DNA of 56,789 nt from Comamonadaceae bacterium (GTDB lineage Bacteria > Pseudomonadota > Gammaproteobacteria > Burkholderiales > Burkholderiaceae_C). This document shows, in pieces, positions 9,560-18,861 of the stretch (the first letter of the stretch is position 1; every line of letters starts with the position of its first letter). The notes beneath the pieces are model-generated. The model saw only the letters and a list, made by a program, of their open reading frames with translations. It was not told where the DNA came from and did not search any database. The translations under genes were made by a program, and so were the position numbers. The DNA is taken from contig CANBYM010000003.1 of the NCBI GenBank assembly GCA_947373605.1, forward strand, positions 1 to 56,789. Direction: 5' to 3'.

Positions 9560-10738
9560 TCAGAAAGCCGCAATGCCGGTAATGGCACGGCCCAGAATCA
9601 GCGCATGGATGTCATGCGTGCCTTCGTAGGTGTTGACCACCTCTAGGTTGACCAGATGACGCGCCACACCGTACTCGTCGCTGATGCCGTTGCCGCCCAT
9701 CATGTCGCGCGCCAGTCGCGCAATGTCCAGTGCCTTGCCGCAGGAGTTGCGCTTGATGATGGATGTCATCTCCACCGCAGCCTGCCCGCTGTCCTTGAGA
9801 CGGCCCACTTGCAGGCAGCCCTGTAAACCCAACGTTATCTCAGTCAGCATATCGGCCAACTTCTTTTGAACCAGCTGGTTGGCAGCCAGTGGCTTGTCAA
9901 ACTGTTTGCGATCCATGGTGTACTGGCGTGCGCGGGCGTAGCAATCTTCCGCAGCACCCAATGCGCCCCAGGCAATGCCGTAGCGGGCACTGTTCAAGCA
10001 GGTAAACGGGCCTTTGAGTCCGCGCACTTCGGGGAAGGCGTTCTCTTCGGGGCAGAACACTTCATCCATCACGATCTCGCCGGTAATGCTGGCGCGCAGG
10101 CCCACCTTGCCGTGGATGGCTGGGGCACTCAAGCCCTTGAAACTTTTTTCCAGAATGAAGCCACGGATGGCGCCCGCGTCGTCTTTGGCCCAGACCACTA
10201 ACACGTCGGCAATCGGGCTGTTGGTAATCCACATCTTGGCGCCGGACAGGCTGTAGCCACCCGCTACCTTTTTGGCGCGCGTGACCATGCTGCCCGGGTC
10301 GGAGCCGTGGTTGGGCTCGGTCAGGCCGAAGCAGCCGATCCACTCGCCGGCGGCCAGCTTGGGCAGGTATTTTTGCTTTTGCGCCTCGGTACCGAATTCG
10401 TTGATGGGCACCATGACCAGTGAAGACTGCACGCTCATCATTGAGCGATAGCCGGAGTCCACGCGCTCCACCTCACGCGCTACCAGCCCGTAGCAAACAT
10501 AGTTCAGGCCGGCACCGCCGTACTGCTCAGGGATCGTGGCACCCAGCAGGCCGAGTTCACCCATTTCGCGAAAGATACCCACATCGGTCTTTTCATGACG
10601 GAAGTTATCGCGCACGCGCGGCAGCAGGCGCTCCTGACAGTAACTGTGTGCTGCGTCGCGCACCAGACGCTCGTCATCCGCGAGTTGGCTGTCGAGCAGC
10701 AATGCGTCATTCCATTGAAACGTATTTTTGGTTGCCAT
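9560..10738 (-). CDS. gcdH: Glutaryl-CoA dehydrogenase
   Basis: A 392-residue FAD-dependent acyl-CoA dehydrogenase closest to GcdH, which oxidises and decarboxylates glutaryl-CoA to crotonyl-CoA in the cytoplasm. The catalytic Glu lies in [20 protein letters not shown], and the Arg expected to bind the substrate carboxylate is in [16 protein letters not shown]-contact stretches are [15 protein letters not shown] and [18 protein letters not shown]. It is the last gene of the aromatic-CoA operon, 78 bp after the RidA-like gene. It is therefore expected to process a dicarboxyl-CoA made from the opened ring, although lysine or tryptophan breakdown is also possible. Confidence 0.88.
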   Translation of the reverse strand: MATKNTFQWNDALLLDSQLADDERLVRDAAHSYCQERLLPRVRDNFRHEKTDVGIFREMGELGLLGATIPEQYGGAGLNYVCYGLVAREVERVDSGYRSMMSVQSSLVMVPINEFGTEAQKQKYLPKLAAGEWIGCFGLTEPNHGSDPGSMVTRAKKVAGGYSLSGAKMWITNSPIADVLVVWAKDDAGAIRGFILEKSFKGLSAPAIHGKVGLRASITGEIVMDEVFCPEENAFPEVRGLKGPFTCLNSARYGIAWGALGAAEDCYARARQYTMDRKQFDKPLAANQLVQKKLADMLTEITLGLQGCLQVGRLKDSGQAAVEMTSIIKRNSCGKALDIARLARDMMGGNGISDEYGVARHLVNLEVVNTYEGTHDIHALILGRAITGIAAF

Positions 10739-10816
10739 GTAGGTGTCCTTGAATTCAGAATATAAAACTTTATCGATTGGCAGGATTGAGCACTGCGCAA
10801 TACACCCATGCGTCGC

Positions 10817-11212
10817 TCAGTCCGGAATCACCGCAGTGACTTCAATTTCAACTTTAGCGCGATCTTCCACCAGCGCCAGCACCTGCACCGCAGTCATGGC
10901 GGCATTGAAGCTGCCGATGATTTCACGAAATGCCTTGCCGATTTCGGGATAGGCTGCTACGTATTCACGCTTGTCGGTCACGTACCAGGTCATGCGGGTA
11001 ATGTGTTCTGGTTTGGCGCCGGCTTCGCGCAGGACTTCGACCACATTGGTAAGCGCCTGGCGCACCTGCGCTGCCAAATCATCGGTATGAAAAACGCACT
11101 GCGAATCCCATCCAATCATACCGGCTACAAATACCATCTGGCCGCGCGCCATCACGCCGTTGGAATAGCCACGCGGGCGAGCCCAGTGGGCGGGCTGAAG
11201 GATCTGTGTCAT
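10817..11212 (-). CDS. RidA family protein, atypical (Arg lost)
   Basis: A 131-residue protein of the YjgF/YER057c/UK114 family of trimeric enamine/imine deaminases. The fold signature is clear (VFVAGMIGWD, the QVRQALTNVVEVLREAG helix, VEIEVTAVIP). The Arg that usually binds the substrate carboxylate (about position 105, in PARxxV) is replaced by Met106 (FNAAMTAVQV). The gene lies inside the 2-aminobenzoyl-CoA operon between the ligase and glutaryl-CoA dehydrogenase genes. The expected monooxygenase/reductase product is a ring enamine carrying a CoA thioester. I infer that this protein removes its amino group as ammonia; the missing Arg suits a substrate without a free carboxylate. Confidence 0.85.
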   Translation of the reverse strand: MTQILQPAHWARPRGYSNGVMARGQMVFVAGMIGWDSQCVFHTDDLAAQVRQALTNVVEVLREAGAKPEHITRMTWYVTDKREYVAAYPEIGKAFREIIGSFNAAMTAVQVLALVEDRAKVEIEVTAVIPD

Positions 11213-11258
11213 GCCGTATCTCCTGAGAATTTATGCTGATGCACCACGCGGGGGAACG

Positions 11259-12866
11259 TCAAGAATCACGCAGCTTGAAGCGCTGTAACTTGCCGCTCTG
11301 GGTACGGGGTAAGGATTCCCTGAACTCGATCGCGCGCGGGTATTTGTACGGGGCGATGGCCTGTTTTACGAAGTCTTGCAGCCTGCGCACCATCTCCGCG
11401 TTGGCCGCGTAGCCGGGGTGCATCACCACATAGGCCTTGACGATTTGACCGCGCTCGGCGTCAGGCACACCGATCACCGCGCACTCCAGTACTGCCGGGT
11501 GCTGCATCAGCCCCTCTTCCACCTCGGGTGATGCGATGTTGTAGCCGGCGGAAACAATCATGTCGTCGGTGCGCGACTGGTAGAAGAAATAACCCTCCGT
11601 GTCCATCATGTAGGCGTCGCCAGTGATGTTCCAGCCGTCCTTCACATACGCTTTCTGGCGCGAATCGTTCAAATATCGGCAACCGGTGGGTCCACGCACT
11701 GCCAGCTTTCCCACATTGCCAGGTGGCAAGGTTTGGCCCTGCTCGTCCACAATGCGCGCCTCGTAGCCGGGCACTACTTTGCCAGTGGCACCCGGACGTG
11801 CATCCTCTTCGGTAGAAGAGATAAAGATGTGCAGCATTTCGGTGGCACCGATGCCATCAATCATTTCAATGCCTGTGGCCTCGCGCCACAGAGCGCGGGT
11901 GGCAGCAGGAAGGGCTTCACCGGCCGACACGCATTTGCGAAGTTTCGTGGCGCGCACCTCCTCGCCCCGCGCGGCCAACGTGCGATACGAAGTGGGTGCA
12001 GTAAAGGCCACCGTGGCACCATAGTCGCGTATGCCGTCTAGCAGTTGCGCAGGACCGGCCTTTTCCAGCAGCACGGTGGAGGCGCCGAGCGACATGGGGA
12101 ACAACACCAAGCCACCCAGCCCGAAAGTAAAACCCAGTGGCGGGCTACCGATGAACACGTCGTCAGCATGAGCCTTGAGCACGGAGCGCGGCCAGCAATG
12201 GCAAGTGGCCATTACATCGCGGTGAAAGTGCATGGTGGCTTTGGGAATGCCGGTGGTTCCGCTGGTAAAGCCGATGAGGCAGGTGTCGTCCGACGCGGTG
12301 TTAACGTTGCTGAAAGCGGACGAGTGTTGCGCCATGTGCGCCTCCAAAGACGCATCCTCTGTTGTATTGAAAAGCATGATGTGACGCAGTCCGGGCACGG
12401 CTTGTGCAGCGTCTTGCAGTTCCGCCGCCAGCGATGCGTCACAAAAGGCGTGGCTGATAGCGCCGATTTCCAGTATGGGCTTGAGTTCTTTGGCACGCAA
12501 GAGCGGCATGGTGGCGACAACGATGCCACCGGCTTTCACAATACCGAACCAGCAGGCCACCGTCATCGGCGTGTTGGGCGCATGCAGCAGCACGCGGTTG
12601 CCGGGTACCAGCGCCAACTCTTGCACCAGCACATGGGCAATTTGGTTGGCACGTTCCCACAGGTCGCGATAGGTCCAGTGGTCTTTGGGACCGCGTATGC
12701 ACCAGCGCCCGCCACGGCCTTCCTGAATGTGCTCGTCCAGCAGTTCGGTTGCGCAATTGAGCTGTGCGGGAAACTGCAATTCGGGCAGCTCAAACAGGAA
12801 GTCCGGCTGCTGGTCGACTGGCGGCAGGTTGTCTCGCGCAAAGGTGTCGATGTGGGCGGTGGGCAT
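11259..12866 (-). CDS. 2-aminobenzoate-CoA ligase (benzoate-CoA ligase family)
   Basis: A 535-residue adenylate-forming enzyme that activates an aromatic acid to its CoA thioester with ATP. The P-loop-like motif is GFTSGTTGIPKATMH (about residue 200); the hinge motif is TGDAYMMDTEGYFFYQSRTD and the C-terminal catalytic Lys lies in PRTQSGKLQRFK. Length and order fit the benzoate/2-aminobenzoate-CoA ligase family. Substrate choice rests on context: the adjacent two-domain monooxygenase/reductase and RidA-like protein favour anthranilate over benzoate or salicylate. It is 31 bp after the acyl-CoA dehydrogenase gene. Confidence 0.85.
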   Translation of the reverse strand: MPTAHIDTFARDNLPPVDQQPDFLFELPELQFPAQLNCATELLDEHIQEGRGGRWCIRGPKDHWTYRDLWERANQIAHVLVQELALVPGNRVLLHAPNTPMTVACWFGIVKAGGIVVATMPLLRAKELKPILEIGAISHAFCDASLAAELQDAAQAVPGLRHIMLFNTTEDASLEAHMAQHSSAFSNVNTASDDTCLIGFTSGTTGIPKATMHFHRDVMATCHCWPRSVLKAHADDVFIGSPPLGFTFGLGGLVLFPMSLGASTVLLEKAGPAQLLDGIRDYGATVAFTAPTSYRTLAARGEEVRATKLRKCVSAGEALPAATRALWREATGIEMIDGIGATEMLHIFISSTEEDARPGATGKVVPGYEARIVDEQGQTLPPGNVGKLAVRGPTGCRYLNDSRQKAYVKDGWNITGDAYMMDTEGYFFYQSRTDDMIVSAGYNIASPEVEEGLMQHPAVLECAVIGVPDAERGQIVKAYVVMHPGYAANAEMVRRLQDFVKQAIAPYKYPRAIEFRESLPRTQSGKLQRFKLRDS

Positions 12867-12897
12867 GGTGCGACTCCTGGTGAACTCTAGCGTGTAC

Positions 12898-14106
12898 CTA
12901 TTTCGGGCTGGTGTGTCCCGCGCCTTTGAGCAACTCGCGGGCGATGATGAGTTGCTGCACTTCGGTGGCGCCTTCGTAAATGCGCAGCGCGCGAATCTCG
13001 CGGTACAGGCGCTCCACCGGGACTTCGCTGACTACCCCCATGCCGCCCCACATTTGCACGGCGGCATCAATGACTTGCTGTGCACCCTCGGTGCTGACCA
13101 TTTTGGCCATGGCCGCTTCTTTGGTCACCGTCTGGCCCTGGTCACGTTGCCACGCGGCGCGGTACACCAACAGTGCGGAACTGTCGATGGTGGTAGCCAT
13201 CTGCGCCAGCTTGGCCTGCGTGATTTGAAAATCAGCGAGCGTCTGCTGGAACATCTTGCGAGTCGTGGCGCGCAGCAATGCCTGATCCAGCGCACAGCGG
13301 GCAAAGCCCAGCGCGGCGGCGGCCACCGAGGTGCGAAACACATCAAGCGTGCGCATGGCCACCTTAAACCCCTCACCGGCAGCGCCAATGCGCTGCGACA
13401 ACGGAATACGGCATTCGCTAAACCGCAGGGTGCCCAAGGGGTGCGGCGCAATGACGTTGATGCGCTCGCTCACACTAAAGTCGAGTGTGTCTGCATCCAC
13501 AATGAATGCGCTGATGCCGCGCGCACCGCGCACAGGCTCGCCTTGGGCGCTCGTGCCTGCATCCTGCGCATCGCGCGCAAACACCACATAAAAGTCGGCA
13601 ATGCCCGCGTTGGAGATCCATGTCTTGCTGCCATTGAGCACGGCATAGTCACCTTCGGTGCGCGCGCTGCACTGCATGGCTGCCACATCCGATCCCGCTT
13701 CCGGCTCCGACAAGGCAAACGCCGCAATCGCTTCGCCCTTCACCACACGCGGAAGATAGCGTTGCTTTTGGGCAGAGGTACCGGCCAGACTGATGGCGCC
13801 GGAACCCAGGCCTTGCATGGCAAATGCGAAGTCGGCCAAGCCCGAGTGGCGCGCCAGTGTCTCGCGGATCAGGCAGATGTTGCGCGTATCCAGCGTATCG
13901 AATGCACCGCCATAGACCGTTCCGCCCACCGCATGTTGCAACCATCCGGCCTCGCCGAGCTGGCGCACCAGCGCGCGGCAGTGTGCGTCTACATCCGTGC
14001 TGTGGGGGTGCGCAATGTGGGCAGTGGCCCACGCGTCGAGTGCTTGCGCCATTTGGGCGTGACGTGTCTCAAAGAAAGGCCATTGCAGGTAGTGGGTATC
14101 GCTCAT
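12898..14106 (-). CDS. Acyl-CoA dehydrogenase of the aromatic-CoA operon
   Basis: A 402-residue FAD-dependent acyl-CoA dehydrogenase, distinct from the downstream GcdH. FAD-contact motifs [15 protein letters not shown] and [15 protein letters not shown] are present, and the catalytic Glu is in [19 protein letters not shown]. The start codon lies 1 bp after the crotonase stop codon, so the two are translated together. It most likely introduces a double bond in the alicyclic CoA intermediate or in the opened chain. The exact substrate cannot be read from the sequence. Confidence 0.85.
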   Translation of the reverse strand: MSDTHYLQWPFFETRHAQMAQALDAWATAHIAHPHSTDVDAHCRALVRQLGEAGWLQHAVGGTVYGGAFDTLDTRNICLIRETLARHSGLADFAFAMQGLGSGAISLAGTSAQKQRYLPRVVKGEAIAAFALSEPEAGSDVAAMQCSARTEGDYAVLNGSKTWISNAGIADFYVVFARDAQDAGTSAQGEPVRGARGISAFIVDADTLDFSVSERINVIAPHPLGTLRFSECRIPLSQRIGAAGEGFKVAMRTLDVFRTSVAAAALGFARCALDQALLRATTRKMFQQTLADFQITQAKLAQMATTIDSSALLVYRAAWQRDQGQTVTKEAAMAKMVSTEGAQQVIDAAVQMWGGMGVVSEVPVERLYREIRALRIYEGATEVQQLIIARELLKGAGHTSPK

Positions 14107-14107
14107 G

Positions 14108-14971
14108 TCAGTTACCCTGAAAGACAGGCTTTTGTTTGGCGACGAATGCCTGATAGGCGCGGTGGAAGTCTTCAGTCATCATGCAAAGTGCTTGTGCCTG
14201 CGCCTCGGACTCAATGGCCTGCTCCACCGACATATTCCACTCCTGCTGAAGCATGGTTTTGGTAATGCCATTGGCAAAGGTGGGGCCGGCGGCAATGTCG
14301 GCGGCCCAGGCCTGCGCCTCGGGCTGCAACAATTCTGGCGCAACAACGCGATTTAAAAATCCGGCGCGCTCCGCCTCCTCACCGCCGATAGCGCGGCCGC
14401 TATACAGCCAGTCGCTGGCACGGCCTTGGCCGATGATGCGCGGCAACATGGCGCAGGCACCCATGTCGCAACCCGCCAAACCCACCCGGTTGAACAAAAA
14501 CGCGGTCTTGCTGCGCGGTGTACCCAAACGCAGGTCGGACGCCATGGCCATGATGGCACCGGCCCCGGCGCAAATACCATCGATCGCCGCAATGACAGGC
14601 TGCGGGCACGCCCGCATGGCTTTGACCAGATCGCCCGTCATGCGCGTGAACATCAGCAACTCTGGCACCGCCAGCTGAATGAGCGGACCGATGATTTCGT
14701 GCACATCGCCGCCGGAGCAAAAATTGTTACCCGCGCCGATCAGCACGACGGCGTGCACATCGCTTGCGTACTTAAGCTGACCGAACAAGTCGCGCAGCTC
14801 GGCATACGATTGAAAGGTGAGCGGATTTTTCCGCTCGGGCCGGTTGAGCGTGATCGTGGCCACGCCGCTTTGGCAAGCCCACTGAAAATGCGTGGCCTGA
14901 TAGCCCGCCAATGTCTTGCGGTTGCCCGCCAGCAGGTCGGGGTCAATGACAGCAGAGGTATGAATGTGCAT
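14108..14971 (-). CDS. Crotonase-fold protein (enoyl-CoA hydratase/isomerase family), atypical active site
   Basis: A 287-residue crotonase with the oxyanion loops [12 protein letters not shown] and [15 protein letters not shown]. The two glutamates of classical enoyl-CoA hydratase are not conserved: the first aligns with Ile in [10 protein letters not shown], the second with Arg in FNRVGLAG. Instead, an Asp is present in [10 protein letters not shown], at the position of the catalytic Asp of dienoyl-CoA isomerase and 4-chlorobenzoyl-CoA dehalogenase (alignment by eye). The protein may isomerise a diene or hydrolytically open a 2-oxo ring, as the crotonase-fold ring hydrolase BadI does, rather than hydrate a double bond. 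The neighbouring dehydrogenase gene starts 1 bp later. Confidence 0.85.
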   Translation of the reverse strand: MHIHTSAVIDPDLLAGNRKTLAGYQATHFQWACQSGVATITLNRPERKNPLTFQSYAELRDLFGQLKYASDVHAVVLIGAGNNFCSGGDVHEIIGPLIQLAVPELLMFTRMTGDLVKAMRACPQPVIAAIDGICAGAGAIMAMASDLRLGTPRSKTAFLFNRVGLAGCDMGACAMLPRIIGQGRASDWLYSGRAIGGEEAERAGFLNRVVAPELLQPEAQAWAADIAAGPTFANGITKTMLQQEWNMSVEQAIESEAQAQALCMMTEDFHRAYQAFVAKQKPVFQGN

Positions 14972-15001
14972 AGTGGTTATTCCGCTCGGTATTCAAAAGT
15001 T

Positions 15002-15526
15002 TTAGGACAGCGCGTTGGACTGCTTGTCCAGCACGTGCACACGTAAAGCACCCAGCTGCTGGTAGACCTGAGACAAGGCTGGCGCAGGCAGACAGGCAAA
15101 CAGTTCCAGAATCCACTGCTCATGTTCCTTCGCCATGGTTTCGAACAACTGGCGGCCTTTGGGCGTCAGGCACACGATCCAGGAACGGCGGTCGGTCGAA
15201 CTGCTGGAGCGCAGCACCAGACCATCGCGCTCCAATTCGTCTGTAACCCCTGTCACATTGGCACCGGTCACCATCAGGTGACTGGAGAGGTCTTTCATTC
15301 GCAGACCTTCTGGCTCGCGATAGAGCTGGGCCATGTAGTCGAAGCGCGGCAGGCTGGTATCAAAACGCACCCGCAAGCGGCGGCGGATTTCCGCTTCAAT
15401 CTGGTTGGTGCACGACAACATGCGCAGCCACAGTTTCAAGGCCACATGGTCGCCGGTGGTACCGCGCGCTTCGTAACCCAGTTCGTCGGCAGCGCCCAGC
15501 AAGTCAAGGCTTGTATCTTTTTTCAT
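15002..15526 (-). CDS. MarR-family transcriptional regulator
   Basis: A winged-helix MarR protein of 174 residues from the ATG at 15524-15526 (MKKDTSLDLLG). The recognition helix and wing are in MKDLSSHLMVTGANVTGVTD followed by ELERDGLV and SSSSTDRRSWIVCLT. It is embedded in the operon, 7 bp after the SDR stop, and is probably autoregulated. An upstream start at 15553 would overlap the SDR gene by 20 bp. MarR repressors of aromatic-CoA pathways usually release DNA when they bind the aryl-CoA, so 2-aminobenzoyl-CoA is the likely effector. The natural target is the 20-bp palindrome at 18782-18801. Confidence 0.88.
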   Translation of the reverse strand: MKKDTSLDLLGAADELGYEARGTTGDHVALKLWLRMLSCTNQIEAEIRRRLRVRFDTSLPRFDYMAQLYREPEGLRMKDLSSHLMVTGANVTGVTDELERDGLVLRSSSSTDRRSWIVCLTPKGRQLFETMAKEHEQWILELFACLPAPALSQVYQQLGALRVHVLDKQSNALS

Positions 15527-15533
15527 AAACAGT

Positions 15534-16337
15534 TCATCGCATGATCTCGCCACCGCACACGGCGATGGACTGGCCGGTCACTGACGCTGCGCTCTGGCTT
15601 GCCAGCCACAGCACAGTGCCCGCTACTTCCTCGGGCTGAACTATGCGCCCTTGCGGATTGCCGGATGCAAATTCGGCGCGGGCTTGCACCTCCGTACGAC
15701 CGGTCTTCGCAACGACGTTAGCAATGCTTTCGCGCAGGATGTCCGTCTCGGTGTAACCGGGGCAGACGGCGTTCACGGTGATGCCTTTTTTGGCCACTTC
15801 TAGGGCCAGTGCGCGCGTCAGACCGATCACACCATGTTTGGCTGCCACATACGCGGCGACATAGGCGTAGCCTGCCAGCCCGGCGGTGCTCGCCACATTG
15901 ATTACGCGACCCCACTGCGTGGCAAGCATATCGGGCAAGGCCGCCTGTGTGCAATGGAATGTGCCACTGAGATTGACGGACAACATCTGCTGCCAGAGCG
16001 ACTCATCGGTTTTTAAGAATGGGGCGCTTGCGGCCTGGCCTGCGTTGTTCACCAGTATGTGCACTGGACCGAAGGTTGCGCGGGCTTGTGCGAAGGCTTG
16101 TTCAACGGATTCTGCATCGGCCACGTCCATTTGCACTGCTTGCATCTGCGAGGGATAGCGCGCTGCGTGTGCTTTCAACACGTCCAGGCGGCGCCCGGTA
16201 ATCGTGACGCGCATGCCGGCTTGCATCAGTACGACAGCAATTGCCGCACCGATGCCGCTACCCCCTCCGGTAACCAGCGCGTGCTGTGGCGTAATTGGTT
16301 TGGATGGTGGTGACCTGGTGTTTGAAGAAGTGTTCAT
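15534..16337 (-). CDS. Short-chain dehydrogenase/reductase
   Basis: A 267-residue classical SDR with the nucleotide-binding motif TGGGSGIG (about residue 24), NNAG, a catalytic Ser in NVASTAG and the YxxxK motif (YVAAK). The sequence resembles 3-hydroxybutyrate dehydrogenase-type SDRs (VNAVCPGYTETD). In this operon it probably acts as the hydroxyacyl-CoA dehydrogenase or ring ketone reductase step, because no other 3-hydroxyacyl-CoA dehydrogenase is encoded here. It starts 24 bp after the monooxygenase/reductase gene. Confidence 0.85.
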   Translation of the reverse strand: MNTSSNTRSPPSKPITPQHALVTGGGSGIGAAIAVVLMQAGMRVTITGRRLDVLKAHAARYPSQMQAVQMDVADAESVEQAFAQARATFGPVHILVNNAGQAASAPFLKTDESLWQQMLSVNLSGTFHCTQAALPDMLATQWGRVINVASTAGLAGYAYVAAYVAAKHGVIGLTRALALEVAKKGITVNAVCPGYTETDILRESIANVVAKTGRTEVQARAEFASGNPQGRIVQPEEVAGTVLWLASQSAASVTGQSIAVCGGEIMR

Positions 16338-16361
16338 CGCTGCAGCCTTTTAATGGTCCCT

Positions 16362-18722
16362 TCAAGCCTCTGCCGCGCGTGCCGGTGACTGCGCGGCTGC
16401 GGCCTGGGCGCGTTCGCGCTGGAAGTTAGCTTCCATCTGCACTTTTCCCGAGCGGTACTGCTGCGGCCAGGGCTGTGCGGTGTAGCCAATCTTGGCTGCT
16501 TCGGTCAGTGTCCAGGCTGGATTGGCCAGGTGCGGTCGGGCGATAGCGCACAAGTCAGCACGGCCGGCCGCGATGATGCTGTTGACATGGTCCGCCTCGC
16601 TGATGGCACCCACGGCAATGGTGGCAATGCCGGCTTCCTGTCGGATGCGATCAGCGAATGGTGTCTGGAACATGCGGCCGTAGACCGGCTTTTCGCCCTT
16701 GCTGACCTGACCGGAAGAGCAGTCAATCATGTCAGCACCAGCCGCCTTGAAGGCGCGGGCTATTTCCACTGCATCGGCAGGCTTGATGCCCCCTTCGACC
16801 CAGTCGGTGGCGGAGATGCGTATAGACATAGGCTTTTCGGCGGGCCATGCCGCGCGTACTGCGGCAAATATTTCAAGCGGATAACGCAGGCGATTTTCCA
16901 AACTGCCGCCGTACGCATCGGTGCGCCGGTTAGTGAGTGGCGAGATGAAACTCGAAAGCAAATAGCCGTGTGCGCAGTGCAACTCCAGCCAGTCCACGCC
17001 CACCTCGGCCGCCGCTTTGGTAGCAACCACAAATTGCGCAAGCACGGTGTCCATGTCGGTCCGCGTCATGGCGTACGCAGTCTGGCTAACACCATTAATG
17101 TATTGATAAGCTGAGGCTGCCATGACGGGCCAGTTGCGCTCGGGTAGCGGCTGATCAATGCCTTTGCCTTGCCACGGTACACAGGTAGACGCCTTGGCTC
17201 CTGCATGACCGATTTGTATGGCAAATTTGGCGTCACTCTGTGTATGAATCCAGTCGGCAATGCGCTTCCAGCCTGCCTTCTGTGCGTCGGTATAGATGCC
17301 GGGGCAACCCGGGGTGATGCGACCCTCGGGCGACACGCAGGTCATCTCTGCAAACACCATGCCGGCACCGCCCATGGCGCGCGCGCCCAGATGAACCAAG
17401 TGGTATTCACCGGGAACTCCGTCCACCGCTGAATACTGGGCCATGGGCGAGACAATCACTCGGTTTTTGAGCGTGACACCCCGCACGGTATAAGGCGTAA
17501 ACATGGGCGGCGGTGCAGCTTTATCGGCAGGCACACTCAGGCCCGCATGCATGGCAAACCATCGCTCAAAGTCGCCCAGCCAAGTTGCATCACGCAGGCG
17601 CAGATTTTCGTGGCTGATGCGCTGACTGCGGGTGAGCATGGAGTACATGAACTGCGGACCGTCGAGTTGGTCGCAATAACGTGCACCGCACACCTCAAAC
17701 CACTCCATAGCGTTCCATGCTGCGTTTTGCAGCCGTAGCACGTCGATATTGCGTTCGGCTTGGTACTGCACCAGAACAGCGGGAATCACGTCGCGCGTCT
17801 GGCCGTGCGCAGCAAACAGATTGGCCAGCACGATGGCGTCTTCTATAGCCAACTTAGTGCCCGAGCCGATCGCAAAGTGGGCCGTGTGCACCGCGTCGCC
17901 CATCAAGACCACGTGGCTGTTGCCATTGAAGTGCGACCACTGCTCACACTTGACGCGCTGAAAGTTCAACCACGCCGAACCTCGCAGGTGGCGCGCATTG
18001 GTCATCAGCTTGGCTCCGCCCAGTGTGCTGCTAAAAAGCTGCTCACAAAACGCAATGCTCTGCTCCTGGTCTGCGGTGTCGAGCCCATGCGACAGCCAGA
18101 CATGCTCAGGGCACTCAACGATGAAGGTCGTAGTGCTATCGTCAAACTTGTAGATGTGGGCCTGAAACCAGCCATGCTCAGTTTTCTCAAAGGCAAACGT
18201 AAAGGCATCAAACAGCTTGTGTGTACCTAACCAGATAAAGCGATTGGGGCGTACCACTACGTCGGGCTTGAAGATGGCCGCATACTGGTTGCGAATGCGG
18301 GAATTGATACCGTCGCTGGCGATGACCAGATCGGCATCTGGGTATTGCAAGTCGCTCTCGGCATCAACTTCAAACTCCAGTTTGACGCCGAGTTCCTCGC
18401 AACGCGCCTGCAGGATGTTTAGTAGCTTCTTGCGACCAATGCCGACAAAGCCGTGGCCGCCAGAGCGGATGCGCTGGCCTTTGAATTCCAGCTCGATATC
18501 GTCCCAGTGGTTAAACGCCTGCTGGATCTCGGCCGCTGTCTTGGGATCGTGAACCCGCATGTTGTCCATGGTGGCGTCGGAGAACACCACGCCCCATCCA
18601 AACGTGTCATAGGCTTTGTTGCGCTCCACCACGGTGATGTCGTGCGCCGGATTGGCCTGCTTCATCAGCAGCGCGAAATACAGGCCGGACGGTCCGCCGC
18701 CAATACACACGATTTTCATCAC
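16362..18722 (-). CDS. 2-aminobenzoyl-CoA monooxygenase/reductase (or salicylyl-CoA 5-hydroxylase type)
   Basis: A 786-residue two-domain flavoprotein. Residues 1 to about 390 are an FAD aromatic monooxygenase ([15 protein letters not shown] at the N terminus, [18 protein letters not shown] near residue 285). Residues about 405-770 are an Old Yellow Enzyme-like FMN reductase ([45 protein letters not shown]). This fusion is known from the Azoarcus anthranilate pathway, where it hydroxylates and then reduces 2-aminobenzoyl-CoA to a non-aromatic ring, and from salicylyl-CoA 5-hydroxylases. The RidA-like and ligase genes favour the anthranilate reading. AAGGAGA stands 5 nt before the ATG. It is the first gene of the operon. 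Confidence 0.88.
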   Translation of the reverse strand: MMKIVCIGGGPSGLYFALLMKQANPAHDITVVERNKAYDTFGWGVVFSDATMDNMRVHDPKTAAEIQQAFNHWDDIELEFKGQRIRSGGHGFVGIGRKKLLNILQARCEELGVKLEFEVDAESDLQYPDADLVIASDGINSRIRNQYAAIFKPDVVVRPNRFIWLGTHKLFDAFTFAFEKTEHGWFQAHIYKFDDSTTTFIVECPEHVWLSHGLDTADQEQSIAFCEQLFSSTLGGAKLMTNARHLRGSAWLNFQRVKCEQWSHFNGNSHVVLMGDAVHTAHFAIGSGTKLAIEDAIVLANLFAAHGQTRDVIPAVLVQYQAERNIDVLRLQNAAWNAMEWFEVCGARYCDQLDGPQFMYSMLTRSQRISHENLRLRDATWLGDFERWFAMHAGLSVPADKAAPPPMFTPYTVRGVTLKNRVIVSPMAQYSAVDGVPGEYHLVHLGARAMGGAGMVFAEMTCVSPEGRITPGCPGIYTDAQKAGWKRIADWIHTQSDAKFAIQIGHAGAKASTCVPWQGKGIDQPLPERNWPVMAASAYQYINGVSQTAYAMTRTDMDTVLAQFVVATKAAAEVGVDWLELHCAHGYLLSSFISPLTNRRTDAYGGSLENRLRYPLEIFAAVRAAWPAEKPMSIRISATDWVEGGIKPADAVEIARAFKAAGADMIDCSSGQVSKGEKPVYGRMFQTPFADRIRQEAGIATIAVGAISEADHVNSIIAAGRADLCAIARPHLANPAWTLTEAAKIGYTAQPWPQQYRSGKVQMEANFQRERAQAAAAQSPARAAEA

Positions 18723-18781
18723 ATCTCCTTGCGTTGCGAATGTGGCCTTTTTCTGAAGCCATGGATGTACTTTAAAGATAA

Positions 18782-18801
18782 ATACTTTAGAAGTAAAGTA
18801 T
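18782..18801. promoter_or_regulatory. MarR-type operator palindrome between divergent units
   Basis: ATACTTTAGAAGTAAAGTAT is a perfect inverted repeat with 8-bp arms around GAAG, of the size and AT-rich make-up expected for a MarR dimer. A second, looser copy (GTACTTTAAAGATAA, 18768-18782) abuts it. The pair lies 60 bp from the monooxygenase start and 61 bp from the hydrolase start, so one bound regulator could control both directions. Confidence 0.75.
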
Positions 18802-18861
18802 ATTTACATGCGAGTATTAGTGACTTTCCCTTAGACTGGAGCAAATACTTGAGACACGCCT

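Noticed and set aside
12727..14265. 512-codon open frame on the plus strand
   Set aside because: Antisense to the acyl-CoA dehydrogenase, whose motifs and start/stop spacing are convincing; no family features on this strand.
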